Origin: Nannocystis sp. RBIL2
Lineage (GTDB): Bacteria; Myxococcota_A; Polyangia; Nannocystales; Nannocystaceae
NCBI RefSeq assembly: GCF_026626745.1
Contig: NZ_JAPNJW010000001.1
Span: 1,208,001-1,272,000, forward strand
Reading direction: 5' to 3'
Length of the DNA: 64,000 nt
How positions within the stretch are numbered: the stretch's first letter is position 1; every line of letters starts with the position of its first letter. The position numbers and the translations under genes are program-made. This document shows positions 52,994-61,001 of this stretch, piece by piece. The notes beneath the pieces are model-generated. The model had not been told where the DNA came from. It ran no database searches and saw only the letters and a program-made list of their open reading frames with translations.

Positions 52994-54418
52994 ATGTCCC
53001 GCTGCCTGCTGCTCCTGGCCCTCACGAGCGCCGCCTGCTTCTCCGACGACCCCCCGCAGCTCACCGCGACCGTCACCGGCGACGACACCAGCACCAGCAC
53101 GACCACCGGCGCCACCGCCGTCCCGCCGACCACCACCACCACCGGCGACGAGACGACGTCGACCTCGACCACCGGCACCACCGAGCCGGTCGTGCCGACG
53201 ACCTCCACGGGCGACACCTCGACCACCGACGACACCTCGACCACCGGCGAGCCCGTCGTCGACCCGTGCAAGGACGAGACGCCGATCTGCCCCGAGGGCC
53301 CGAGCGGCGCGCCCGGCAGCGGCCTCGAGCCGCTCGACCGCTGCAACTTCGCGCTCACGCGCGCCCCCGAGTGGGACAACCTCGGCCCGCTCGCCGACGC
53401 CCTCGCCGAGACGCTGCCGACCCGCACGATCGCCGAGATCCTGGCCGACCTGAACAACGTCGCCGAGCCCGCGCCGACCGTGCCCGGCGACGTCGAGGCG
53501 CTCGAGCTGGCGTTCCGCTGGGACGACGAGGACTTCAACAAGGCCTGGTGGGTCCCGCAAGGCCTCAGCGGCAGCGCCGACGCCTACGACGACGGCCGGC
53601 TGGAGGGCCGCGAGGTCGTCCTGATCGGCTGGTGGTTCGCCAAGGAGCTCGCGATGCTCTCCTTCGACAAGGGCGTGCGCGTCAGCCTGGTCGACCTCAC
53701 CGGCGCGCCCGACTTCAGCCTGCGCCACATCCTGCTGGTCGAGCCCGTGCCCGGCGACCCGGTCGACTTCAAGCCGGTCCCGATCCGCGCCGGCAGCATC
53801 GCCTGGTACGGCGACACCCTCTACCTCGCCGACCCGACCCAGGGCCTGCGGGTGTTCGACATGTCGCGCCTGCTCGCGGTCAACGCCGGCGTCGACAAGG
53901 TCGGCTACGACTCCCAGGTCAACGACTACTACGGCGGCCTCTACTCCTACGTGGCCATGCAGGTCGGCGCCTACAAGCCCGCGTCCGGCTGCGCCCCGCG
54001 CTTCTCCACCGTCGCCCTCGATCGCAGCACGAGCCCGCCGGAGCTGGTCGTCGGCGAGTTCTGCGACGGCGTCTCCGCCTGCGACAGCGCCATCGACGGC
54101 CGCGTCTTCACCTGGCCGATCGACCCGGTCACCGGCCGCCTGCCCTCCGTCATCACCTGGGCCAGCTCGGCCGCCTACACCGGCGAGAGCCAGATCGAAG
54201 GCATCACCCGCAGCGAGGGCACCTTCTATCTGTCGAGCAGCACCCCGCCCGGCGATACCGGCGCGCTCCACGTCGTCCCCGCCGCCGGCCCCGGCGTCCC
54301 CCACGGCTGGATCGACACGCCCAAGGCAGTGATGCTCGCCGGCGACCGGATCTGGAGCCTGTCCGAAAAGCCAGGCGCAAGGTTCGTCTTCTCCGCCAAC
54401 CGCGCCGCCTACGAGTGA
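52994..54418 (+). CDS. Lipoprotein with Thr/Ser linker and probable beta-propeller
   Basis: About 474 residues from ATG 52994; TATGGC 8 nt upstream is a weak -10 candidate. Signal peptide with lipobox LTSAAC. A ~75-residue Thr-rich linker ends in TTGEPVVDPC. The remaining ~370 residues are beta-rich with several W/Y-containing strand patterns (SIAWYGDTLYLADPTQGLRVFDMSRLL, GRVFTWPIDPVTGRLPSV), suggesting a secreted propeller. No catalytic residues are recognised. Repeat unit at 54358 near the 3' end, and three more downstream. Confidence 0.8.
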   Translation: MSRCLLLLALTSAACFSDDPPQLTATVTGDDTSTSTTTGATAVPPTTTTTGDETTSTSTTGTTEPVVPTTSTGDTSTTDDTSTTGEPVVDPCKDETPICPEGPSGAPGSGLEPLDRCNFALTRAPEWDNLGPLADALAETLPTRTIAEILADLNNVAEPAPTVPGDVEALELAFRWDDEDFNKAWWVPQGLSGSADAYDDGRLEGREVVLIGWWFAKELAMLSFDKGVRVSLVDLTGAPDFSLRHILLVEPVPGDPVDFKPVPIRAGSIAWYGDTLYLADPTQGLRVFDMSRLLAVNAGVDKVGYDSQVNDYYGGLYSYVAMQVGAYKPASGCAPRFSTVALDRSTSPPELVVGEFCDGVSACDSAIDGRVFTWPIDPVTGRLPSVITWASSAAYTGESQIEGITRSEGTFYLSSSTPPGDTGALHVVPAAGPGVPHGWIDTPKAVMLAGDRIWSLSEKPGARFVFSANRAAYE

Positions 54419-54430
54419 GCCTCGAGCTCT

Positions 54431-54615
54431 CCTGTCCGAAAGGACAGATGCAACTCGCCGCGGTCTGCGAGTGCGTGGGCCTGTCCGACGGGCCATCTTC
54501 GCCCCCCTCGCATCGCTCGTGACGACGCGGCGCCCTCGCGATCCAAGACAGCTCACAAGCGCCGCCCCCGCGCCTGCGAGCGCGCCGCTTCCACGAGCCT
54601 GTCCGAAGAGACATC
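54431..54615. repeat. Three separate palindromic units in a gene-free region
   Basis: CCTGTCC-gaaa-GGACAG (54431), CCTGTCC-gacg-GGCCATC (54480) and CCTGTCC-gaag-AGACATC (54598). The last two share flanking sequence (CTCGTGAYGAYGCGGC) about 45 bp downstream, implying duplication of a longer block. Apart from these, I see no gene in 54419-54815. Confidence 0.7.
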
Positions 54616-54815
54616 CTCGCCGCCGGCCGCGCCACTCGTGATGATGCGGCCCCTCGTGCGAGCCGCTGTCGGCGGCCGCCCCCGGGAATTGCGACATGTG
54701 ACAGCCCCGTCGCGCTCTCGCCCGCTCGCGCGCCAAATTGTCGCTGGGCACCCCGGCCTGCGCCCCTAAAACCGCGATTTCTCGCTGGCACGCCCGCTGC
54801 AACCGAACGCCGCAG

Positions 54816-55265
54816 GTGTCCCCGGTGTCCCAGCGCCTCGTCCGCCCCGTCCTCGACGGCCTCAGCCTGCTCGTCTTCCTGTTCGCCGTCACCTGCGCAG
54901 TGCGCCACATGCTCGGCCCCGGCTGCCGCGGATACGCCTGCCTCGACTCCGCGCGCGACGAGCTGCAGACTTCGGCCGCGCTGCTCGAACAGCAGGCGCA
55001 CCTCGACCTCGACGGTCTACAGGCCAGCCTGGCTCAGGGCGATCCGCTGACCGAGCTGCGCGTCCCGGGCCGCCGCGGCCGCCTGGAGCCGCTCGACCCC
55101 TGGCAGCGCCCCCTCGTGCTCCGCCCGCTGGACGGCGAATGGCTGCTCGAGCTGCGCTCGCGCGGCCAGGACGGCCGCCTCGACACCGACGACGACCTGT
55201 ACTTTCGCATGACCCGCGCCGGCGAGGCCGTGTTCGACGCTGAGACCGCCCGCCACATGCCCTGA
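54816..55265 (+). CDS. Small membrane-anchored protein with GspG-like C-terminal motif
   Basis: About 149 residues if GTG 54816 is used (GTG 54825 is an alternative). One N-terminal membrane helix (~10-30). The mature region ends with LDPWQRPLVLRP and LRSRGQDGRLDTDDDLYF, closely resembling the DPWGxPY and SxGxDG calcium-loop region of type II secretion major pseudopilin GspG. The N-terminal prepilin cleavage motif (G/FTLxE) is not seen, so it is pseudopilin-related rather than a canonical GspG. No other secretion gene is nearby. The stop codon lies within a repeat unit (55256-55277). Confidence 0.7.
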   Translation: MSPVSQRLVRPVLDGLSLLVFLFAVTCAVRHMLGPGCRGYACLDSARDELQTSAALLEQQAHLDLDGLQASLAQGDPLTELRVPGRRGRLEPLDPWQRPLVLRPLDGEWLLELRSRGQDGRLDTDDDLYFRMTRAGEAVFDAETARHMP

Positions 55266-55277
55266 AGGACAGGTCAT
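55256..55277. repeat. Palindromic unit carrying the stop codon of the GspG-like gene
   Basis: CATGCCC-tgaa-GGACAGG (CATG 55256, CAGG 55270). The TGA is the first three bases of the 4-nt spacer. It bridges two convergent genes 8 bp apart. Confidence 0.75.
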
Positions 55278-56290
55278 CCACCTGCGCGCCCGGGCGCCCC
55301 GTCCCCGCGGCGCAGCGCCGCCGCGATCGCCCGCGGGTCGAGGCGGAAGATCAGGTCCGTCTCGACGTACGGGCTGATCGCGCAGCCGTCTCCGGCCTGC
55401 GGGTGCGGCATCTCGAAGAACGCGCGGGCGAACCCGACCTCGCGGCCGTTCAGGTACTTGCCTGTCCCCGAGGTCAGGTGGCACGGCACCACCCAGCCCT
55501 CCGGCATCACCGTGGCGAAGTAGCGCCCGGCGTGGCAGGCCGCGCAGTCGTGGAAGCGCGGCGCCCGTCGCAACCTGCGCAAAAAGCCAGGTGACGCTCC
55601 GAGCGGCAACCCGCGCGCACGCAGGCGCTCCAGCCGGTCGGCAACCTCGGCCAGCACCGCCGGCGTCAGGGCCGGGTGCAGCCCGGCCTCGGCGTCGAAG
55701 CACTCCTCGTGCGCCGGCTGAAAGTACGCCCACACCCCGAGCGACCCCGCCAGCTCCGCGATCTCCTCGATCCGCGCGACGTTCCACGGCCCCACCACAG
55801 TGATCGTCGCCACCGACATCCCGAGCCCGCGCGCCTGCTCGATCGCCGCGATCACCCGCGCGTACGAGCCCGGCCGGCGGCGCACCAGGTCGTGGACCGG
55901 CTCCGGCCCGTCGAGCGACAGCACCACCATGTCGAGGAGCCCCGACATGTCCCTCAAGACATTGCCCGTGCGCCAGCCGTTGGTGTTCATCGACGTGAAG
56001 CAGCCGGCCCGCTTGGCGTGGCCGACGATGCGCGGCGCGTCGCGGCGGAGCAGCACCTCGCCGCCGGAGAAGCTGGCCCGCGCCATCCCGGCCGCCCGCA
56101 GCTCGTCGATGGCCGCGCAGAACTCGGCGTCGCTCATCTCCTCGGCGGCGCGCTCGGGGATCTCGCAGTACTCGCAGCGAAAGTTGCACCGGTGCGTGAG
56201 GATGAAAGTGACGCTGAACGGCAGCGCTCGCCCGACCGCCCGCGCCACCCCCAGCCGCACCAGGTCGCGCGCCTTCACCAGCGCCGTCAC
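55274..56290 (-). CDS. Radical SAM protein with SPASM-like C-terminus
   Basis: About 338 residues from GTG 56290, with GGAGG 7 nt upstream. CNFRCEYC near residue 33 is the CxxxCxxC that binds the [4Fe-4S]/SAM cluster. FSGGEVLLR follows as the GGE motif, then SMNTNGW and LSLDGPEPVHD. A Cys-rich C-terminal part (CAACHAGRYFATVMPEGWVVPC) is SPASM/Twitch-like and could bind an auxiliary cluster. It is probably a modifying enzyme for a peptide or lipid substrate. It lies 73 bp downstream of a UbiA prenyltransferase on the same strand, so the two likely act on the same product. Repeat units at 55574 and 55946. Confidence 0.88.
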   Translation of the reverse strand: MTALVKARDLVRLGVARAVGRALPFSVTFILTHRCNFRCEYCEIPERAAEEMSDAEFCAAIDELRAAGMARASFSGGEVLLRRDAPRIVGHAKRAGCFTSMNTNGWRTGNVLRDMSGLLDMVVLSLDGPEPVHDLVRRRPGSYARVIAAIEQARGLGMSVATITVVGPWNVARIEEIAELAGSLGVWAYFQPAHEECFDAEAGLHPALTPAVLAEVADRLERLRARGLPLGASPGFLRRLRRAPRFHDCAACHAGRYFATVMPEGWVVPCHLTSGTGKYLNGREVGFARAFFEMPHPQAGDGCAISPYVETDLIFRLDPRAIAAALRRGDGAPGRAGG

Positions 56291-56363
56291 CCCGCACCTC
56301 CCGCGGCCGACGCCCCGTACCCATGACCTCCCGACGCTCGTACCTCCCGCGCTCCCTGCACCG

Positions 56364-57236
56364 TCACCCCGCACCTCCCGGCGCCAGCGCGTAGATCACA
56401 GCCCCCGTCGCCAGCGCCAGCGCCCGGTGTCGCCGCCGCGCCCGCGCTGGATCGGCCTGACCGATCAGCCATGCCCCGAAGGCCAGCCCCGTCGCTCCCC
56501 CCAGCGCCGGCCACGGGCCGAGCAGCGCCGCCGCGGCCAGCGAGCCCCCCACAGCCAGCCAGCGCCCGGCCGCGGCCACGCCTGCGTGCCCGAGCCACTG
56601 CGCCGTCGTGTAGGCGCCCGCGCGCCGATCCTCGCCGACGTCGGCCCGCTCGTGGACCAGCTGGTTCTGCAGCAGCAGCGCCGTGAACACCAGCGACATG
56701 CCCCAAAAGCCAGGTTCTCGCGGCGCCCCGACCAGCGCCAGCAGCGGCGCGAAGATGGCCGCGTTCGCCAGCGTCCCGACCCCCGGCAGCCGCTTGAGCC
56801 GCGGGCCCACGCTGTACAGCGCCCCCGTCGTCAGGCTCACCGCCGCCGCCCCGAGCCCGCCGCTGTGGCCCGCCGCGACCATCGCCAGGACCCCGCACGC
56901 CAGCGCCGGCACCAGCGCCGCATTCCCCACCTCGGCTCCGACCAGCGGGTTCTTGCCCGGCGCGTCGGAGCCGCGGTCGCCATGCGCGTTCAGCCCGTAG
57001 GCGCAGGCCAGACACAGCGCGCCCGCGAGGATGCCCCAGAGGACAGGTCCCATCGAACATGTCCCGGAGAGCATGTCCCCGAGCGGCGCCCCGGCCAGCG
57101 GCAGCGGCACGAAGTGGGCCCACTGCCGCGCCCGCAACGCCCGCAGCCCCAGCCCCAGCTGACGCGCGAGCCCTGCCCGCCCATGCCGCGCCGAACGGCT
57201 GGCGGGGGCTTGCCACGGGCGCTCGGAGTACGTCAC
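56364..57236 (-). CDS. UbiA-family prenyltransferase
   Basis: 290 residues from GTG 57236, 8 nt after a TATCGT. Seven to nine membrane helices. The first Asp-rich motif is NAHGDRGSD (NxxxDxxxD) and the second is ADVGEDRRAG (DxxxD), the Mg-prenyl-diphosphate sites. It would transfer an isoprenoid chain to an aromatic or other acceptor, as in quinone or heme A synthesis. Residues ~52-70 (GDMLSGTCSMGPVLWG), between the first conserved block and helix 2, are encoded by a four-unit palindromic array and look like an insertion relative to the family. Paired with the radical SAM gene. Confidence 0.9.
   Translation of the reverse strand: MTYSERPWQAPASRSARHGRAGLARQLGLGLRALRARQWAHFVPLPLAGAPLGDMLSGTCSMGPVLWGILAGALCLACAYGLNAHGDRGSDAPGKNPLVGAEVGNAALVPALACGVLAMVAAGHSGGLGAAAVSLTTGALYSVGPRLKRLPGVGTLANAAIFAPLLALVGAPREPGFWGMSLVFTALLLQNQLVHERADVGEDRRAGAYTTAQWLGHAGVAAAGRWLAVGGSLAAAALLGPWPALGGATGLAFGAWLIGQADPARARRRHRALALATGAVIYALAPGGAG
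57030..57075. repeat. Four-unit 14-bp-phased palindrome inserted in the UbiA coding sequence
   Basis: Unit starts are 57030 (GATG), 57044 (CAGG), 57058 (CATG) and 57072 (CATG). Three periods add 42 bp, a whole number of codons, which would keep the frame if inserted. Confidence 0.75.
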
Positions 57237-57244
57237 GCCCGCCG

Positions 57245-57250
57245 ACGATA
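57245..57250 (-). promoter_or_regulatory. Candidate -10 element (TATCGT) of the UbiA gene
   Basis: The reverse-strand TATCGT ends 8 nt before the GTG at 57236. Confidence 0.4.
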
Positions 57251-57478
57251 CCCCGCGCCGTCCCCCGGGTCACGCGACCGCGCCCCGGGGCCGACGAACA
57301 CGACGGCGCGGCAAATCACACCGTACGAACCGGGGCGCGTCGCCATGCCACGGCGCGCGACGCAGTGAACCTCGCGTGTCAGCGCCGACGCGACCCCGGC
57401 CCGACCAGGAAGCTCGACGAAGTCAGCCCAGCCCGCGTGACGCGACCGACACCTCGGCGGCGAAGTGCCGCGCCCGCA

Positions 57479-58519
57479 TCAGCGTCGACGTCGCCGCAGC
57501 CCCAGCGCGGCCAGGACCGCCAACCATGCCCACGCCTGGCCATCTGCGCCGATCCGGCAGCCGGACTTCTTCGTCGGCGGCTCCTCGCCGAACGGCGTGC
57601 CGTCGTCGTACTCCAGCGGCCCCACGCACTCCCAGGACTCGATCTCCTCCTCGGTCGGTTCGTCGCTCTCCACGTACGGCTCGCCGGCCTCCTCGCGCGA
57701 CAGGCACTGCGGCGATCCCGACACGGATGTCCCATCGACCAGGTTGGTCACGCCGAGCACCACGCAGTACTCCGCCTGCGCCGCCGCGAACTCGACCGTC
57801 CAGCTGACGTCGTGGCGCGCGGGGTACGTGAACCGCCTGTCCGGGTCCGGCTGTCCCGCGGCGTCGAGGCGCTGGACCCAAACCAGGGCGCTGCCCGCCT
57901 GCGCCGGCGGCAGCGACGACGGCTCGACGTACACGGCCGGGACCTTGGAAATCGAGGTGAAGGAGCACCGCTCCGTGTCGCCGCAGCTGCTGGTCAGCTG
58001 CGACTCACAGCAGACCCGGTCGTCGTAGCCCGCGGTGACCTCCTCCGGTTTGATCACCTGGGCCGTCGGCGGCCCTGGAACCGCCACCGGCTCGGCCTCG
58101 ACTGTCAGCGGGAAGGTCGCCTCGTCGTCGTCGACGTTGCCCACGGTCACCTGGTACTCGCCCGCCTGCAGCGGCTCGACCGGGCGCACCACGATCGCCA
58201 CCGTCCACCCAGGCTCGCCCGCGATGGGGGTCGGGCTCAGGCGCAGCACCTCGACCTCGGTCGCCTGCGCCTCGCCGTCCAGCGTCAGCGCGACGTCCAC
58301 CAGCGCCGTGGCGTCCGCGGGCTCCACGTCGTACAGGTAGCCGTACAGCGAGAAGACCCCGCCCGAGGCGGTGTAGAGCCTGTCCGGCGGGTTTCCGATC
58401 TCCCAGACGGAGAGCCCCGGCTCGGGGACCTCGCTCGAACACGCCGACGCGCGGTCGGGCGCCGACGCGACTGCAGCGACCAGGAGACATGTCCCAAGAA
58501 ACCTGCTCTTGAGTTTCAT
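57479..58519 (-). CDS. Secreted protein with MYXO-CTERM-like sorting signal
   Basis: About 346 residues. Tandem ATGs at 58522 and 58519 follow GGTGGAG; the second has the better 7-nt spacing. A Sec signal peptide cleaves near ASA, just before CSSEVPEPGLSVWEIG. The body has Ig-like beta strands (LYTASGGVFSLYGYLYD, GEYQVTVGNVDDDEATF) and Cys pairs. The C-terminus is a Cys (GCRIGADG) followed by a hydrophobic helix and RRRRR, the MYXO-CTERM layout recognised by myxosortase, which would anchor the processed protein at the surface. No sortase is nearby. Repeat units at 58474-58505 lie in the signal region. Confidence 0.82.
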   Translation of the reverse strand: MKLKSRFLGTCLLVAAVASAPDRASACSSEVPEPGLSVWEIGNPPDRLYTASGGVFSLYGYLYDVEPADATALVDVALTLDGEAQATEVEVLRLSPTPIAGEPGWTVAIVVRPVEPLQAGEYQVTVGNVDDDEATFPLTVEAEPVAVPGPPTAQVIKPEEVTAGYDDRVCCESQLTSSCGDTERCSFTSISKVPAVYVEPSSLPPAQAGSALVWVQRLDAAGQPDPDRRFTYPARHDVSWTVEFAAAQAEYCVVLGVTNLVDGTSVSGSPQCLSREEAGEPYVESDEPTEEEIESWECVGPLEYDDGTPFGEEPPTKKSGCRIGADGQAWAWLAVLAALGLRRRRR

Positions 58520-58801
58520 CATCGAACTCCACCTGCGTCGCGGCGCTCGCCCGTCGCGCGCCGCGGCCATCGGCTCTCCGATGACCGCAGGCACACGGCG
58601 GCGTGGCGGACCGCTGAAACCATCCTCGCCAGCATACCACGCCGCCGCTCCCGCTCGCCCTCACTCACAAGGCGCCCCCGAGGTTCACCGACCTCGCTCG
58701 CGTGATGACCGGCATTCAAGCAGCCCTCGCGCGCCCTGGCACAGGCCAGCAAGGCGCGAACGGACGCGGCCCGCGAAGGCCCGTCAGCCCCGGCCGCGGC
58801 G

Positions 58802-60451
58802 CTAGCACTCCTCGGCCGCGTCGCGCAGGCAGGTCGCGGTATAGGTCGCCCCGCGCACGCGCGGCCCGGCGCGGCGCAGCTTGAACTCGACGTTGGTGTC
58901 GTCGTTGTCGCACGGCACCGCCTCCTCCCCGGTCTCGGCGTCCTTGATCTTCGACATGTCGTCGCGCTTGCTCGGCGTGAGGCCGCGCGGGTCGGTGAGG
59001 ACGATCGTGCACACCGAGCTGCCCTCGGGCACCTCCCAGTCCTCCTCGCCGACCGGCAGGCACGGCGGCAGGTCGATCACTTTGTCGTCGACGCGCTGCT
59101 GGATCTTGCAGTCGGCGTCGAGCGCCTCGGTGGAGAGGTCGCGGTCCGCGACCATCGTCGTCCCGCACACCGGCCGGAACGCCCGCTCGATCTGCTTGGC
59201 GATGCCCTCGAGCGCCGGCGTGTAGTCGTCCTCGCAGATCGAGTAGAGGTTGCGATCCTCGCCCGCGAACGCCTCCGCGACCACGCGCTCGCGCACCGGC
59301 GGGACCGCCGTGCTGCCGCTGCCGTCGCTGTTGTTGACGCAGCCAGGGGCGATGCCGAAGTTCAGGTCCTGCACCGAACCGGCCTCGGCCTCCGCGTACA
59401 CGATGTCGGCCTCGCCACGCTCATAGCCCGCAGGCACCCCGGCGATCAGCGACACCAGCACCTCGCGGCTGGGGTCGATGATCTGCTTGTCGGCGCGGAT
59501 CTTGGCCAACAGCTCGACGTAGCGCGAGAGCGGCCGCAGCACCGCGTCGGCGTCGGCCGCCCCGGGCTCGCCGTCGATGCTGTAGTTCGCCGGCTCGCAC
59601 CCGTCGTACACCGGCCCCGGCCCGCTGCACTGCACGCCCGCGTTCCAGCAGGTCGCGCTGGTCGGGGTCGGCCCGCTCGGGTCCTCCCAGAACGTCTTGT
59701 CGTCGATGAAGATGTCCCTGAAGGCAGGTTCGAACGAGCAGTCGGTTTCGTCGGTCACCAGCACCACCGACAGCAACGCGTTGTCGCGCATGAACCCATA
59801 GTGGTCCTCGCTCGGCGCCAGCGCCTTCTTCAGCGCCAGGTACATCGACTCCAGCGGCTGCTCGTGGCCGCAGCCGTTGATGCCCTGCGGCCCGAAGCAC
59901 GCGAACGCGTCGGCCACCTCGACCCCCGCGGGCAGGTTGCTGACGTCGTCGATCTTCTCGATCCACGGCCGCGCCCGCCGCTCGGGGTCGAGGTCGGTGC
60001 TGGTCGGCGTGATCGCCAGCGCCTCACCCGTCAGCCCGCACACGTCGGTGCAGGCGAACGCCGCGTCGACGTCGTTGAACTGGAAAGCGCCCTCGCCCAG
60101 GCGATCGAGGCAGCTGCGCAGCACCAGGTCGCCGCCCTCGGGCGTGGTCGCGGCCGCCTCGCAGCGCGGGTTGCCGCTGTCGGTGGTGGTGACGCCGATC
60201 CTGTAGTGGGCGCCCATCTCGTCGAGCCGGCGGGCGAACGCCTCGAAATTGCGGGCCAGCCGCGCCTGCTCCTCGGCCATCGAGCCCGAGTTGTCGATGA
60301 CGAACAGGATGTCGACGTCGCCGCCCTCGTCGAGCGGGATCCGGATCTCGTTGTTCTCGGTCTTGCAGAGCTCGACCCCGACCACCGGGTGCTCGAGACA
60401 CGCGCTGAGGGCCACGGACACGAGGGAAAACAGGACTGCGCGGGACTTCAT
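58802..60451 (-). CDS. vWA-domain lipoprotein
   Basis: About 549 residues from ATG 60451, with GGAG 9 nt upstream. Lipobox SVALSAC. vWA fold starts DVDILFVIDNSGSMAEEQ (MIDAS ~40), followed by a second acidic site in VVLVTDETDCS. Many Cys pairs and a long C-terminal segment (~400-549) with CGTTMVADRDLSTEALDADC. No Thr-rich linker, unlike the other lipoproteins here. A triple-dyad operator-like element (60544-60588) lies about 95 bp upstream. Surface protein likely involved in adhesion or a metal-dependent complex. Repeat unit at 59712. Confidence 0.9.
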   Translation of the reverse strand: MKSRAVLFSLVSVALSACLEHPVVGVELCKTENNEIRIPLDEGGDVDILFVIDNSGSMAEEQARLARNFEAFARRLDEMGAHYRIGVTTTDSGNPRCEAAATTPEGGDLVLRSCLDRLGEGAFQFNDVDAAFACTDVCGLTGEALAITPTSTDLDPERRARPWIEKIDDVSNLPAGVEVADAFACFGPQGINGCGHEQPLESMYLALKKALAPSEDHYGFMRDNALLSVVLVTDETDCSFEPAFRDIFIDDKTFWEDPSGPTPTSATCWNAGVQCSGPGPVYDGCEPANYSIDGEPGAADADAVLRPLSRYVELLAKIRADKQIIDPSREVLVSLIAGVPAGYERGEADIVYAEAEAGSVQDLNFGIAPGCVNNSDGSGSTAVPPVRERVVAEAFAGEDRNLYSICEDDYTPALEGIAKQIERAFRPVCGTTMVADRDLSTEALDADCKIQQRVDDKVIDLPPCLPVGEEDWEVPEGSSVCTIVLTDPRGLTPSKRDDMSKIKDAETGEEAVPCDNDDTNVEFKLRRAGPRVRGATYTATCLRDAAEEC

Positions 60452-60543
60452 GGCGATGGACTCCGTTCTTGCCGTCCCCCGGTTGCAAGCGGGTGGCCGC
60501 GTTGATCTCGTTGAGAAAATCGCCGCGGGCGCGCCGCGCTCCA

Positions 60544-60588
60544 GCCAACACGATTGGCCAACTCGGTTGCTACGCCAACATCGTTGGC
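60544..60588. promoter_or_regulatory. Triple dyad GCCAAC-N3-GTTGGC, candidate operator
   Basis: Three 15-bp copies: GCCAAC-acg-ATTGGC (60544-60558), GCCAAC-tcg-GTTGCT (60557-60571) and GCCAAC-atc-GTTGGC (60574-60588, perfect). They lie upstream of the vWA gene in a low-GC patch of the divergent region. A separate CCATCATG-N5-CATGATGG dyad is at 60675-60695. Otherwise the interval 60452-60985 has no gene. Confidence 0.6.
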
Positions 60589-60985
60589 AGTCGAGGCCTC
60601 GACACCCCATATGCGCGATACTGGGAAATTACGCCCAGATTTCATCAATTCTCAGCGAACTGCGAAGAATGTCCCCATCATGCCAACCATGATGGCATTC
60701 TGGAGTACAGTCCCGACGCGCGCCAGCGCGCCTGGCCTCGCCTACCCGGTCGCCTCTCCAGTTGGCTCGCCGAGGCACGCAAGCGGCCTGTCCCAAAGTT
60801 CAGCTCGCCACCCCCGCTTCCGGCCAGCCCGACCGTTCGCCCGCGAGCTCGAAGCATTCGGCGCTCGCTGCACGCATCCCTGTCGCTACCCGCGCCGGCG
60901 CTCCCCGTCGCTCGACGACCGCCACGCATTCCGACCTGCGCGCCGGGCCACGAGCCCGCGCCCGCGGTCGGGCTCGTCGATCTGA

Positions 60986-60991
60986 TAGCAT
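60986..60991 (+). promoter_or_regulatory. Candidate -10 element (TAGCAT) of the GT4 gene
   Basis: TAGCAT ends 10 nt before the GTG at 61002, choosing that GTG over several upstream in-frame starts. Confidence 0.45.
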
Positions 60992-61001
60992 CGGCGCGAT
61001 C

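Noticed and set aside
54816..55265. Canonical GspG pseudopilin
   Set aside because: No prepilin cleavage motif and no other type II secretion gene nearby; retained only as GspG-like.
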